Source of the DNA: Deltaproteobacteria bacterium
GTDB lineage: Bacteria > Desulfobacterota > DSM-4660 > Desulfatiglandales > B25-G16
DNA length: 10,462 nucleotides
Assembly: GCA_019308645.1 (NCBI GenBank)
Contig: JAFDHR010000119.1
Coordinates: forward strand, 1-10,462
Reading direction: 5' to 3'
The position numbers and the translations under genes are program-made. How positions within the stretch are numbered: the stretch's first letter is position 1; the number at the start of each line of letters is the position of its first letter. This document shows, piece after piece, positions 1 to 6,310 of the stretch. The notes beneath the pieces are model-generated. The model worked only from the letters and a program-made list of their open reading frames with translations, searched no databases and was not told where the DNA came from.

Positions 1-348
1 GCAGACATCCTTATTGCCATGTCCCAGACTGCATATGACGAGTATATACAAGATGTGGCCGAGAAGAATGCCCTTGTGCTCTATGACGATATGATCGTAC
101 ACCCGAGAGATATCAATGGTGTTCAGCAAATTGGCATACCGGCAACGAAAACATCAATTGATGAATTAGACAATAAGCAGGTGGCCAATATCGTTATGCT
201 CGGGGCATCGGTGGTAATTACCGGGATAGTGAGTGAGGAGTCTTTGATTTCATCAATTGAAACAAATGTTGGCCAACGGTTCAGGGCGCCAAACATAAAA
301 GCCCTTGAGGTTGGTTATACGCTGGGTAAGGAAATTAAAAGTGCCTAA
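1..348 (+). CDS. 2-oxoacid:ferredoxin oxidoreductase, gamma subunit (3' part)
   Basis: The reading frame is open from base 1, so the gene starts before the window and only its last 115 residues are seen. The frame reads ADILIAMSQTAYDEY, then a block with IPATKTS, then VANIVMLGASVVITGIV, ending KALEVGYTLGKEIKSA. This is the usual second half of the gamma subunit of pyruvate/2-ketoglutarate/2-ketoisovalerate:ferredoxin oxidoreductases (PorC/KorC/VorC family, usually about 180-190 residues). In the complex, alpha and beta subunits carry out CoA-dependent oxidative decarboxylation of a 2-oxoacid and reduce ferredoxin in the cytoplasm. The alpha and beta genes are presumably upstream, outside the window. 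The ATG at 19 is internal. Which 2-oxoacid is used cannot be told from this fragment. The last codons and stop are duplicated just downstream (336-365). Confidence 0.88.
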   Translation, partial: ADILIAMSQTAYDEYIQDVAEKNALVLYDDMIVHPRDINGVQQIGIPATKTSIDELDNKQVANIVMLGASVVITGIVSEESLISSIETNVGQRFRAPNIKALEVGYTLGKEIKSA

Positions 349-365
349 AAGTAAAAGTGCCTAAA
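336..365 (+). repeat. 14-nt direct repeat over the gamma-subunit stop codon
   Basis: TAAAAGTGCCTAAA occurs at 336-349 and again at 352-365, a period of 16 nt. The first copy contains the stop codon of the gamma-subunit gene. The second copy also begins a short hairpin (GTGCCT at 357-362, AGGCAC at 371-376) that could act as a weak transcript end, but no T-tract follows it. Confidence 0.6.
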
Positions 366-390
366 TTTTAAGGCACCAAACACGACGGCT

Positions 391-513
391 TCGTAAAAAG
401 TCGGTTTCAGTGAATGTGTCATTTCGACTGTAGGGAGAAATCTTATATTTTCAGCATGTTAGACCGAAAGGATTTCTCGCTTCGCTCGAAATGACAAGGT
501 GGACTTTTTACGA
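391..513. repeat. Fold-back palindromic element (MITE-like), 123 bp
   Basis: Three pairs of perfect inverted segments nest inside each other. TCGTAAAAAGTC at 391-402 pairs with 502-513. TGTCATTTCGA at 417-427 pairs with 486-496. GAGAAATC at 435-442 pairs with GATTTCTC at 471-478. The whole stretch can fold into one long interrupted hairpin with a loop of about 28 nt. There is no open frame inside and no obvious target-site duplication. Similar sequences (GTCATTTCGA...GAGAAATC...GATTTCTC...TCGAAATGAC) are, from memory, dispersed noncoding repeats in Desulfobacterota-type genomes. It sits between two genes that probably belonged to one operon and could stop or stabilise the transcript. Confidence 0.75.
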
Positions 514-520
514 GTTTATC

Positions 521-574
521 AAACACAAGAAACTCAATTAACACAATAAACACAACGAACCCAAGAAACAAAAT
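521..574 (+). repeat. Six tandem 9-nt repeats ending at the start codon
   Basis: From 521 the sequence divides into six 9-nt units: AAACACAAG, AAACTCAAT, TAACACAAT, AAACACAAC, GAACCCAAG, AAACAAAAT. The consensus is AAACACAAN. The last unit ends at 574, immediately before the ATG at 575. The array contains a TAA in the frame of the downstream gene, so it is a leader and not coding. It is A/C-rich, unlikely to be structured, and has no Shine-Dalgarno sequence. Confidence 0.7.
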
Positions 575-1944
575 ATGGCAATCGAAGGAAGAACACATAA
601 GCCACTAGTAGATAGAGATCTATGCCAGCGATGCAGTGTGTGCGTCAGGGCATGCCCTGCTGAATATTTACCTGATCTCAGGTATGATGAGGATACAGTG
701 CGGGGCTATGTCTATACACATACGATACACATACGGATTTACCAATTACAGAAATTCTTCCTCCATGTGTTGGCTCGTGTCCCCTTGGCCAGCAGGTGCG
801 GGACTATGTTCAGTTGCTGGCGGCTGGGAAAGTGAAAGAGGCGTTGTTGGTGATACGTCAGGATAACCCGCTTCCAGGGGTGTGTGGTTATGTGTGTCAC
901 CATCCGTGCGAGCAGGCCTGTGTTCGTGGAAGTTGGGATGATCCGGTGGCTATTCGGGAGTTGAAACGATATGCGATTCACTATGAGATTGATCATCAAG
1001 AAGAGATAATGGAGGCGCTTAAAGAGCGCAAGCATTCTGCTCGAGGAAAGAAAGTGGGTATTGTGGGGGCTGGTCCTGCTGGGCTTGCATGTGCCTTTGA
1101 GTTAGTAATGCAGGGATATACAATTACGGTTATGGATGCACTTGCCCAGCCCGGTGGCATGTTGGTAGGTGCTATACCACCCTTTCGTTTGCCGAGGTAC
1201 GTGATTGATCACGATATCGGTATTATCCGGTCTCTCGGGGTAGAATTTATTCCCTCAATTCGTATAGGTAAGGAGATTCCTCTGCAAGAGATAAGAAGAG
1301 ACCGTTTTGATGCTGTGGTTCTGGCAATGGGCACATGGAAGGATATAGAGCTCGATGTTGCTGGGGAAGATACCTCAGGATGCCTAAAGTGTTTGGATTT
1401 TTTGAATACCGTAAATACAGGACGTACCATTAATCTATCAGGTACGGTATTGGTAATCGGAGGAGGTAATGCTGCTATTGATACTGCTCGAACTGCCTTA
1501 AGGACGGGATCAAAGCAGGTCATTGTTTTGTATCGTCGAAGCCAAAACGAGATGCCTGCGAGTAATGAGGAGGTTGAAGCAGCCTTACGTGAAGGGGTAC
1601 AGATACACTGTCAGGTAGCACCTACACGGATTGTTATTAAAGAGGGGCCTGATGAAACAGGAAGAAAGATGCCTATTCCGATGACGGGGAGTGAGTGTAT
1701 TCAAGCCGGGAATTTTGTAATACCTGCTATTGGGCAGCGTTCGGACATTCCATTTCTTACACCAGGCAGTATATCAGAGAGAGGAACAATACATTGTGGC
1801 AAGGATGGGCAGGTAAAAGAATATGAAGGTCTGTTTGCTGCTGGAGATGCACTAACAGGTCCATCTACTGTTGTTGAGGCTATTGCCTCTGGAAAGGCTA
1901 CTGCCCGAAACGTTATACGGTATCTTGAGGTAAGTGGGGAATAA
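575..1944 (+). pseudogene. Fe-S/FAD NAD(P)-linked oxidoreductase (GltD/NfnB-like), broken by 11-bp duplication
   Basis: The first frame starts at ATG 575 and carries a ferredoxin-type motif, CQRCSVCVRACP (residues 17-28). It then runs out of phase and stops at 835. The rest reads in the +2 frame, with PPCVGSCPLGQQVRDY upstream of the GTG at 796. This is followed by the four-cysteine stretch CGYVCHHPCEQAC, an FAD-binding VGIVGAGPAGLA, and an NAD(P)-binding VIGGGNAAIDTA, ending GLFAAGDALTGPSTVVEAI. The break is an exact 11-bp tandem duplication (714-735). Removing one copy gives 452 continuous residues. The family (glutamate synthase small subunit, NfnB, and oxidoreductases beside 2-oxoacid:ferredoxin oxidoreductases) passes electrons between NAD(P)H and ferredoxin or Fe-S partners. 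Between TRIV and GPDETGRK a linker usual in the family appears to be missing, in frame. The start codon lacks a Shine-Dalgarno. A downstream 382-residue product from GTG 796 could be made but would lack the N-terminal cluster. A sequencing error is not excluded. Confidence 0.85.
714..735 (+). repeat. 11-bp tandem duplication causing a frameshift
   Basis: ATACACATACG is present twice back to back, at 714-724 and 725-735. Because 11 is not a multiple of 3, the second copy shifts the frame of the Fe-S flavoprotein gene. With one copy removed the frame reads GYVYTHTDLPITEILPPCVG, which joins both halves of the protein without any stop. Confidence 0.93.
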
Positions 1945-1949
1945 TAGGG

Positions 1950-2255
1950 ATGCTGAATCGAGACTGTGAACGAGAGAGTCAATCAAGGATAGTAAGAAAG
2001 ACGGATATCAGGATAGATTCTGAGTATCATAATCCCCTGCTAAATCCTCAAGAGGCAAAATATGAGGCCGCCCGCTGTTTGGGAACAATGCACTGCGAGG
2101 CATGCGATGTGTGCAGGATGATGTGCCCGGATCTGGCTATTACAAGGGATGATTTAACTGGACAGATCGTTATTGATCTTGATTATTGTAAGGGATGTGG
2201 CATATGTGCATTTGTGTGTCCAAAGGGGGCAATCACAATGGTTTTGGAAGAATAA
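1950..2255 (+). CDS. Ferredoxin-like protein with two [4Fe-4S] motifs
   Basis: This is a 101-residue cytoplasmic electron carrier or electron-transfer subunit. Two classical cluster motifs are visible: CEACDVCRMMCP (cysteines 49, 52, 55, 59) and CKGCGICAFVCP (80, 83, 86, 90), followed by KGAITMVLEE. The N-terminal part (IVRKTDIRID, then EAARCLG) resembles the linker that joins such clusters to the C-terminus of GltD-like oxidoreductases in other anaerobes. It begins 5 nt after the stop of the broken flavoprotein gene, with GGGGA about 9 nt before the ATG as a possible ribosome site. The layout suggests a partner of the flavoprotein and of the upstream 2-oxoacid:ferredoxin oxidoreductase, as a delta-like ferredoxin subunit. 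Whether it still functions if the flavoprotein is dead is unknown. Confidence 0.85.
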   Translation: MLNRDCERESQSRIVRKTDIRIDSEYHNPLLNPQEAKYEAARCLGTMHCEACDVCRMMCPDLAITRDDLTGQIVIDLDYCKGCGICAFVCPKGAITMVLEE

Positions 2256-2389
2256 CCATAAAAGTCGCTTGACATCAAGATTTCCATATCCTGTTGATGG
2301 ATCTTGAGTTCCACGATTTATGCAGTTAATTAATCTACCTAATAAAGGGCAGGTATTCCCCATATCGCGCAAAGAAGTTTCTCAGAGAA

Positions 2390-2793
2390 CTACCATTGGA
2401 TGATGAATCCTTTTAGGGTAATCTCTATCCTCTGTGTATTTAAGACAAACTTACCACCATAATCTAAAAAATACCTATGATATTGTAGAAACTCTGTGCA
2501 CAATGGAGCTCGGTGTAGTTACCTGATGAATGCCTTGGAGATAGGACAATACGCTCGTAGAGGAATAAATTTTGATCATAGGATTATAAAATCGGTTATC
2601 GATACCAACTATAGGAGGTTGATCATCGGAAGATTTATCAATATTTTCTTTGACGGATAATATAGTCATTCCTAGATCCCGGTTCACGGTTTAACTTATA
2701 AGGTTCCTTGCAAAGAAAATAATCCCTATTTCTGAAAACTCCTGTGGTGATCTTAGTTGTGCCATCCCATCCGCAGATTTCGCAATTCCCCAT
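2390..2793 (-). pseudogene. Possible decayed minus-strand gene, unknown function
   Basis: No intact gene fills 2256-3057. On the minus strand an ATG at 2793, with GGGGGAG about 10 nt before it, opens MGNCEICGWDGTTK and continues FRNRDYFLCKEPYKL before stopping near 2620. The coding-like signal then appears in a second frame (PPIVGIDNRFYNPMIKIY, then YLQGIHQVTTPSSIVH, 2687 to 2475). It appears next in a third frame (FLDYGGKFVLNTQRIEITL, ending at a stop at 2390-2392). Three plausible segments in three frames suggest a gene broken by several indels. The CxxC near the N-terminus suggests a small metal-binding motif, but no family is recognised. Chance open frames remain a real alternative. Between 2256 and 2390 nothing further is supported except a weak 7-bp hairpin (2275-2281 with 2301-2307). 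Confidence 0.3.
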
Positions 2794-2844
2794 AAACTTT
2801 CTACTCCCCCTATCTGTACCTAGTATTCATGTTGATCTATTTAA

Positions 2845-2875
2845 TTTCGAAATTTTGCGAAAAGAGGTTTCGAAG
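2845..2875 (+). promoter_or_regulatory. Palindromic upstream activator site for a sigma-54 activator, copy 1
   Basis: TTTCGAAATTTTGCGAAA (2845-2862) has inverted TTTCG/CGAAA arms. A third half-site, TTTCGAA (2868-2874), follows. It lies about 124 bp before the -24 element, the usual distance for enhancer sites of NtrC-type activators. An additional half-site, TTTCGCAA, is at 2778-2785. The role is inferred from conservation with 8415-8444 and from its position. Confidence 0.68.
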
Positions 2876-2968
2876 TTTTTCTAAATTTTGCTGCCTGTCA
2901 GAATTAAATAAAAATGCCAATAGGGATAAGTAGCTGAATTTATGGCAGTTAGCCAAATCATAATTTGA

Positions 2969-2984
2969 TGGCATGCTTTATGCT
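2969..2984 (+). promoter_or_regulatory. Sigma-54 (-24/-12) promoter of the transporter operon
   Basis: TGGCATGCTTTATGCT has the invariant GG (2970-2971) and GC (2982-2983) separated by exactly 10 nt, matching the RpoN consensus TGGCACG-N4-TTGCW. Transcription would start near 2995, about 60 nt before the ATG at 3058. RpoN promoters need an activator of the NtrC family, consistent with the palindromic site upstream. Confidence 0.82.
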
Positions 2985-3057
2985 GTTGAAAAGCTGTAGA
3001 GGAAAAAATAGCATGGTTGTCTATATCTTTTACATTATTTAAAATGGAGGTGACAGT

Positions 3058-3267
3058 ATGCAACCAATGGCTCAGACCTTGCCTGCAATGGAACTAGCAC
3101 ATCCGGAATTAAACAACATTGCAACCACCTTGTATGAACTGATTGAGGCGATTGGTGAGGAGGTGCGACCGGGAGAAGATCGGCTGGTTACTGAAACAGT
3201 GATTCACTTGTTTGATACTCGGCACGTCAATTCCCTGGTACGGTCTTCAAAGATGGGGGGTGTGTAA
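3058..3267 (+). CDS. Small conserved-looking protein of unknown function (69 aa)
   Basis: The start is supported by a good Shine-Dalgarno (GGAGG at 3046-3050) and by the sigma-54 promoter just upstream. The protein is soluble and acidic, with no signal peptide or membrane segment. Its core reads LNNIATTLYELIEAIGEEV, then RPGEDRLVTETVIHLFD, which looks like two or three helices. The C-terminal end (HVNSLVRSSKMGGV) looks less ordered. No family is recognised. As first gene of the operon it could be a small regulator or partner of the transporters, but this is inference. A 105-bp gap separates it from the DASS gene. The gap holds only a short GGCTTT direct repeat and the ribosome site of the next gene. 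Confidence 0.72.
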   Translation: MQPMAQTLPAMELAHPELNNIATTLYELIEAIGEEVRPGEDRLVTETVIHLFDTRHVNSLVRSSKMGGV

Positions 3268-3372
3268 GGCTTTAGGAGTTAACAAAGGCTTTCAGTGTGG
3301 GGGATTAAGGGTAACAAATGTTGGTGAAGTTCCCTCAAAACTCGTCAACGCTTTTAGAGAAGGAGGTAAGAA

Positions 3373-5334
3373 ATGGATACGATAACAGATGGTTTGGTAA
3401 GATTTTGGGATTGGCAGTGGGAAATGCATTACCGGATAAAGGATTTTCTCAAGTTCCGTTCGGTATCGAAGAAGAAAGAATCCTCATATATGAATTCCAG
3501 TCAGATCTCGGGAGAAGGGGGTAACAAAATTAGTGCTGCTTCTCCGACAGAAGCACGTACTGCATCTCCCCCTGGCTCTTCGCCGAAAAAGGAAAAAGGG
3601 AAAGAACCCTATAGCTTGAGAAATAAAGTTGGTCTTATCGGCGGCGTCGTAGTATTGCTAGCAGCCTTAGCCATGCCTCCCCTGCTTAGTATGCACAACG
3701 TAGCTGGAAAAATGGCCTTAAAGTCTGCCACCCCGCAGTTGCTGCAAGCAGGCGCTGCCGATGATGTACTGGTGCTTGATGGCAAGGGAAAAATAAGCAA
3801 GATTCCCGATACCGAGAGGTTTCTGGCATGGTCAAAACCAAAAGCGCCTAAGACTTATTCAGCTGTGGCGAAGAAGGCCACAGCCATGAAAAACTGCTTG
3901 GCGGTTATGCTGATAATGGTTATCTGGTGGATTTGCGAATCGGTACCATGGGGAGTTACTGCCTTGCTCCCTGTTGCACTTTTTCCAATTGTTGGTGTTG
4001 CCAGTGCTGCAAAGGCGAGTGCACCTTACGCTCACAAGATCATCATCTTGTTTATTGCTGCGTTTTTCATCGCAGAGGCGATGTTGAAGTGGAATTTTCA
4101 TAGGAGAGTCGCGCTCTTCATTGTCGACAAAATTGGTATAAGTCCAAAAAGAATAGTCTTGGGTTTCATGGTGGCTTGCGCGTTTCTTTCAATGTGGATA
4201 TCCAACACAGCCACAGCCATGATGATGATGCCCATGGCACTAGCCATTATTCTGCACACTGCGGAAGTCGGCAAGAGGCTGCAAGATAAAGGTCAACTCC
4301 CAGGGGTTGACTTTACTGAGGGTGCGTATGTGTTTGGTAGCTGCTTGATGCTTGGGATAGCATTTGCCTGCAATAGCGGGGGCATGGGGACATTGATTGG
4401 GACACCTCCAAATATAATATATTCTGGACAGTTAGAGATGCTATTCCCTGATGCACCCAAGGTTGACTTTGCCAGGTGGTTGGCACTGGGCTTCCCGCTT
4501 TCTTGGATAACCACTTTAGGTCTGTGGGCGATGCTGGTTTTTGTTTTGCGTCGACCAGAAATCAGGGAGATACCAGGAGGATCAAGGTTAATTAAGGAAG
4601 AGCGAAGGAAGTTGGGTCCATGGAGTGCAGGCGAAAAGGCAGTGGGCGTCATACTGCTTATCACAGCGCTTGCCTGGATCTTCAGGGCAGAGAAGCACAT
4701 AGGTGGTGTTACCATCTACGGGTTGTCGACACTATTTCCTTGGATACACGACTCAACTGTTGCAGTGATTATGGCAATATTGCTCTTTGCGGTTCCGATT
4801 AGCATGGAAAAGAACGAATTTGCCTTGACATGGGACTGGGCTATCAAGATTCCATGGGGAATAGTATTGCTGTTTGGCGGCGGATTTTCCCTCGCTGCTG
4901 GCATTAATGCAACAGGAGCCGCTACATGGGTAGCCCACCAGTTAACAGGGTTGGCGGGCTGGCCTTTGATATGGCTTATGATAGCTATAGCTGTGGTGAT
5001 AGCAGCGATTTCTACCGTAGCGACCAACACGGCTACCGCTACTGTCTTTATGCCTATCCTCGGTACCATGGCGGTGGCGACAGCTTTTGACCCCAGGTTT
5101 CTAATGATTCTCGGCTGTCTTGCTTCCCAATGTGCCTATGCACTGCCGGTATCAACAACGCCCAATGCTATTTGTTTCGGCTCGGGCTATATTAGAATGC
5201 TAGACATGGTAAGAGTCGGGATAATCTGTTCCATAGTCAGCATACTCATTGCGGTGCTCGGTTCGTTAATTTTTATGGGCCCCGCCTTTGGTGTGGCCCC
5301 CCACGTAGTCCCGCCATGGGCAGTAGGAGGATAA
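3373..5334 (+). CDS. DASS/SLC13-family anion transporter with extra N-terminal region (653 aa)
   Basis: This is an inner-membrane, probably Na+-coupled, carrier of the divalent anion:sodium symporter family, which moves dicarboxylates, citrate, sulfate or related anions. Both repeat motifs are present: WISNTAT (residues 276-281) and ATNTATATVFMP (550-561), which in the family bind Na+ and substrate carboxylates. GTPPN (343-347) and STTPNAICFGSG near the end are also family signatures. At least ten hydrophobic segments are visible. The start at 3373 has a strong AAGGAGGT upstream. Two parts are unusual. One is a soluble lysine- and serine-rich N-terminus of about 80 residues that opens with a tryptophan-rich helix (LVRFWDWQWEMHYR). 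The other is a loop of about 64 residues (108-171) between the first two membrane helices, where the paralogue at 6311-8035 has about 10. The substrate cannot be decided. In sulfate reducers this family includes proposed sulfate carriers. Confidence 0.93.
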   Translation: MDTITDGLVRFWDWQWEMHYRIKDFLKFRSVSKKKESSYMNSSQISGEGGNKISAASPTEARTASPPGSSPKKEKGKEPYSLRNKVGLIGGVVVLLAALAMPPLLSMHNVAGKMALKSATPQLLQAGAADDVLVLDGKGKISKIPDTERFLAWSKPKAPKTYSAVAKKATAMKNCLAVMLIMVIWWICESVPWGVTALLPVALFPIVGVASAAKASAPYAHKIIILFIAAFFIAEAMLKWNFHRRVALFIVDKIGISPKRIVLGFMVACAFLSMWISNTATAMMMMPMALAIILHTAEVGKRLQDKGQLPGVDFTEGAYVFGSCLMLGIAFACNSGGMGTLIGTPPNIIYSGQLEMLFPDAPKVDFARWLALGFPLSWITTLGLWAMLVFVLRRPEIREIPGGSRLIKEERRKLGPWSAGEKAVGVILLITALAWIFRAEKHIGGVTIYGLSTLFPWIHDSTVAVIMAILLFAVPISMEKNEFALTWDWAIKIPWGIVLLFGGGFSLAAGINATGAATWVAHQLTGLAGWPLIWLMIAIAVVIAAISTVATNTATATVFMPILGTMAVATAFDPRFLMILGCLASQCAYALPVSTTPNAICFGSGYIRMLDMVRVGIICSIVSILIAVLGSLIFMGPAFGVAPHVVPPWAVGG

Positions 5335-5359
5335 AAACGAAAGTCCTCTCATGTTGAAC

Positions 5360-5399
5360 CAAGGTGCATCCTCTGCAAAAACATAGGGGCTGCACCTTG
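5360..5399 (+). other. Intergenic hairpin between transporter 1 and the MBL gene
   Basis: CAAGGTGCA (5360-5368) and TGCACCTTG (5391-5399) form a perfect 9-bp stem around a 22-nt loop, in the 113-bp gap after the first DASS gene. No T-run follows, so a full terminator is unlikely. It may protect the upstream message or partly uncouple expression of the two genes. Confidence 0.5.
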
Positions 5400-5447
5400 A
5401 TCCATGGCTCAAACTTGTCTTGTTTAGAATTAAGAAAGGAGGAAGAG

Positions 5448-6284
5448 ATGGAAGTCAGGTTAACAACTCTATGCGAAAATACTGCTTCAAAGCCAGGCTT
5501 TATGGCTGAGTGGGGCATAAGTGTTTTGATACAGGTTGATAACGTAAATGTATTGTTTGACACTGGTGCATATCTCGCGGCCGTGCGCAATGCCGACAAA
5601 CTCGGTGTTGATTTGTCCACTATAGACAAAATTGTCCTGAGTCACGGACATGCAGACCACACTGGAGGGTTGCGACAGGTTCTCAGAAGAACGGGCGAAA
5701 CAGAAGTCATAGCCCATCCTGATATATGGGATGCCAAGTTCACGAAGCGTCCCTACGAGACGAAGGAGGCCTACATTGGTATCCCCTTTGTCAGAGACGA
5801 ACTGGAACTCTTAGGCGCATCCTTTAACTTGGCCAAGGATCCTGTGCACATCTCGGATCATATTATGACCACCGGTGAAGTAGAAATGATCACGGATTAC
5901 GAAATAATCGAGCCGAACTTGCTGGTAAAGAAAGGTGACACTTTGGGCCATGATCCACTGGCAGATGACCTGTCAATGATAGTGAAAACTGAAAAAGGCT
6001 TGGCAATCATTCTCGGGTGTGCACACCGGGGCACGATCAATACCATCCGACACGCACAAAGGCTTACTGGTGAAGAGCGGATATATGCGGTAATTGGGGG
6101 TACCCATCTTGGCCCTGCGACTGAGGAACGAGTGGACAAAACCATTGATGACTTAAAAAAAATCGGTGTTCAAAAAATCGGAGTATCTCACTGTACCGGT
6201 TTTAAGGCTTCAATGCACGTTGCTCAGGCGTTTGGAGATAGATTCTTCGTGAACAATGCGGGAACTCAAGTTGTTTTGCCTTAG
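5448..6284 (+). CDS. MBL-fold metallohydrolase (COG1237-like), 278 aa
   Basis: This is a cytoplasmic metallo-beta-lactamase-fold enzyme. The metal-binding motif HGHADH is at residues 66-71, preceded by VLFDTGAY with the conserved aspartate 38. Later motifs are LGCAHRGTINTI and VIGGTHLG, then GVSHCTG near the end. These match the group annotated as 7,8-dihydropterin-6-methyl-4-(beta-D-ribofuranosyl)-aminobenzene-5'-phosphate synthase-like (COG1237). Members outside methanogens have mostly unproven functions. An ATG start at 5364 is possible, but the one at 5448 is chosen. It has AAGGAGG (5436-5442) just upstream, and the family's usual N-terminus begins there. The gene lies between two paralogous DASS transporters, 26 bp before the second. 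It may therefore act on the transported compound or a derivative, which is inference. Confidence 0.88.
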   Translation: MEVRLTTLCENTASKPGFMAEWGISVLIQVDNVNVLFDTGAYLAAVRNADKLGVDLSTIDKIVLSHGHADHTGGLRQVLRRTGETEVIAHPDIWDAKFTKRPYETKEAYIGIPFVRDELELLGASFNLAKDPVHISDHIMTTGEVEMITDYEIIEPNLLVKKGDTLGHDPLADDLSMIVKTEKGLAIILGCAHRGTINTIRHAQRLTGEERIYAVIGGTHLGPATEERVDKTIDDLKKIGVQKIGVSHCTGFKASMHVAQAFGDRFFVNNAGTQVVLP

Positions 6285-6310
6285 AACGAAGCATAGATAG
6301 GAGGTAGTCA

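Larger units (their letters stand above)
2782..3031 (+). repeat. Duplicated regulatory module, copy 1
   Basis: About 250 bp is clearly related to 8355-8602. Shared blocks run in the same order at nearly equal spacing: CATAAACTTT, TAGTATTCATGTTGATCT, TTTCGAAATTTTGCGAAA, GTTTTTCTAAAT, GCAGTTANCCAAATCAT, TGGCAT(N8)GC and ATATCTTT. The segments between blocks have diverged, so the duplication is old, and the kept blocks are probably under selection. Confidence 0.88.

Noticed and set aside
521..574. CRISPR-like array
   Set aside because: Units are 9 nt with no spacers, so this is a simple tandem repeat and not a CRISPR.
739..1035. Minus-strand open frame of 98 codons opposite the flavoprotein
   Set aside because: The + strand encodes clear family motifs through this stretch, and the minus frame has no ribosome site or recognisable motif.
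2273..2307. Terminator after the ferredoxin gene
   Set aside because: Only a 7-bp stem with a 19-nt loop and no T-run; too weak to call.
2154..2372. Minus-strand open frame overlapping the ferredoxin gene end
   Set aside because: It overlaps well-supported cysteine motifs on the + strand, has no recognisable family and no ribosome site.
3318..3524. + strand open frame of 68 codons overlapping the start of the first DASS gene
   Set aside because: It lies out of frame over the DASS N-terminus, has no good ribosome site, and the DASS start at 3373 has a strong one.
4293..4715. Minus-strand open frame of 140 codons inside the first DASS gene
   Set aside because: It is a shadow of a hydrophobic membrane-protein gene. 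The + strand has the SNTAT and GTPPN signatures across the region.
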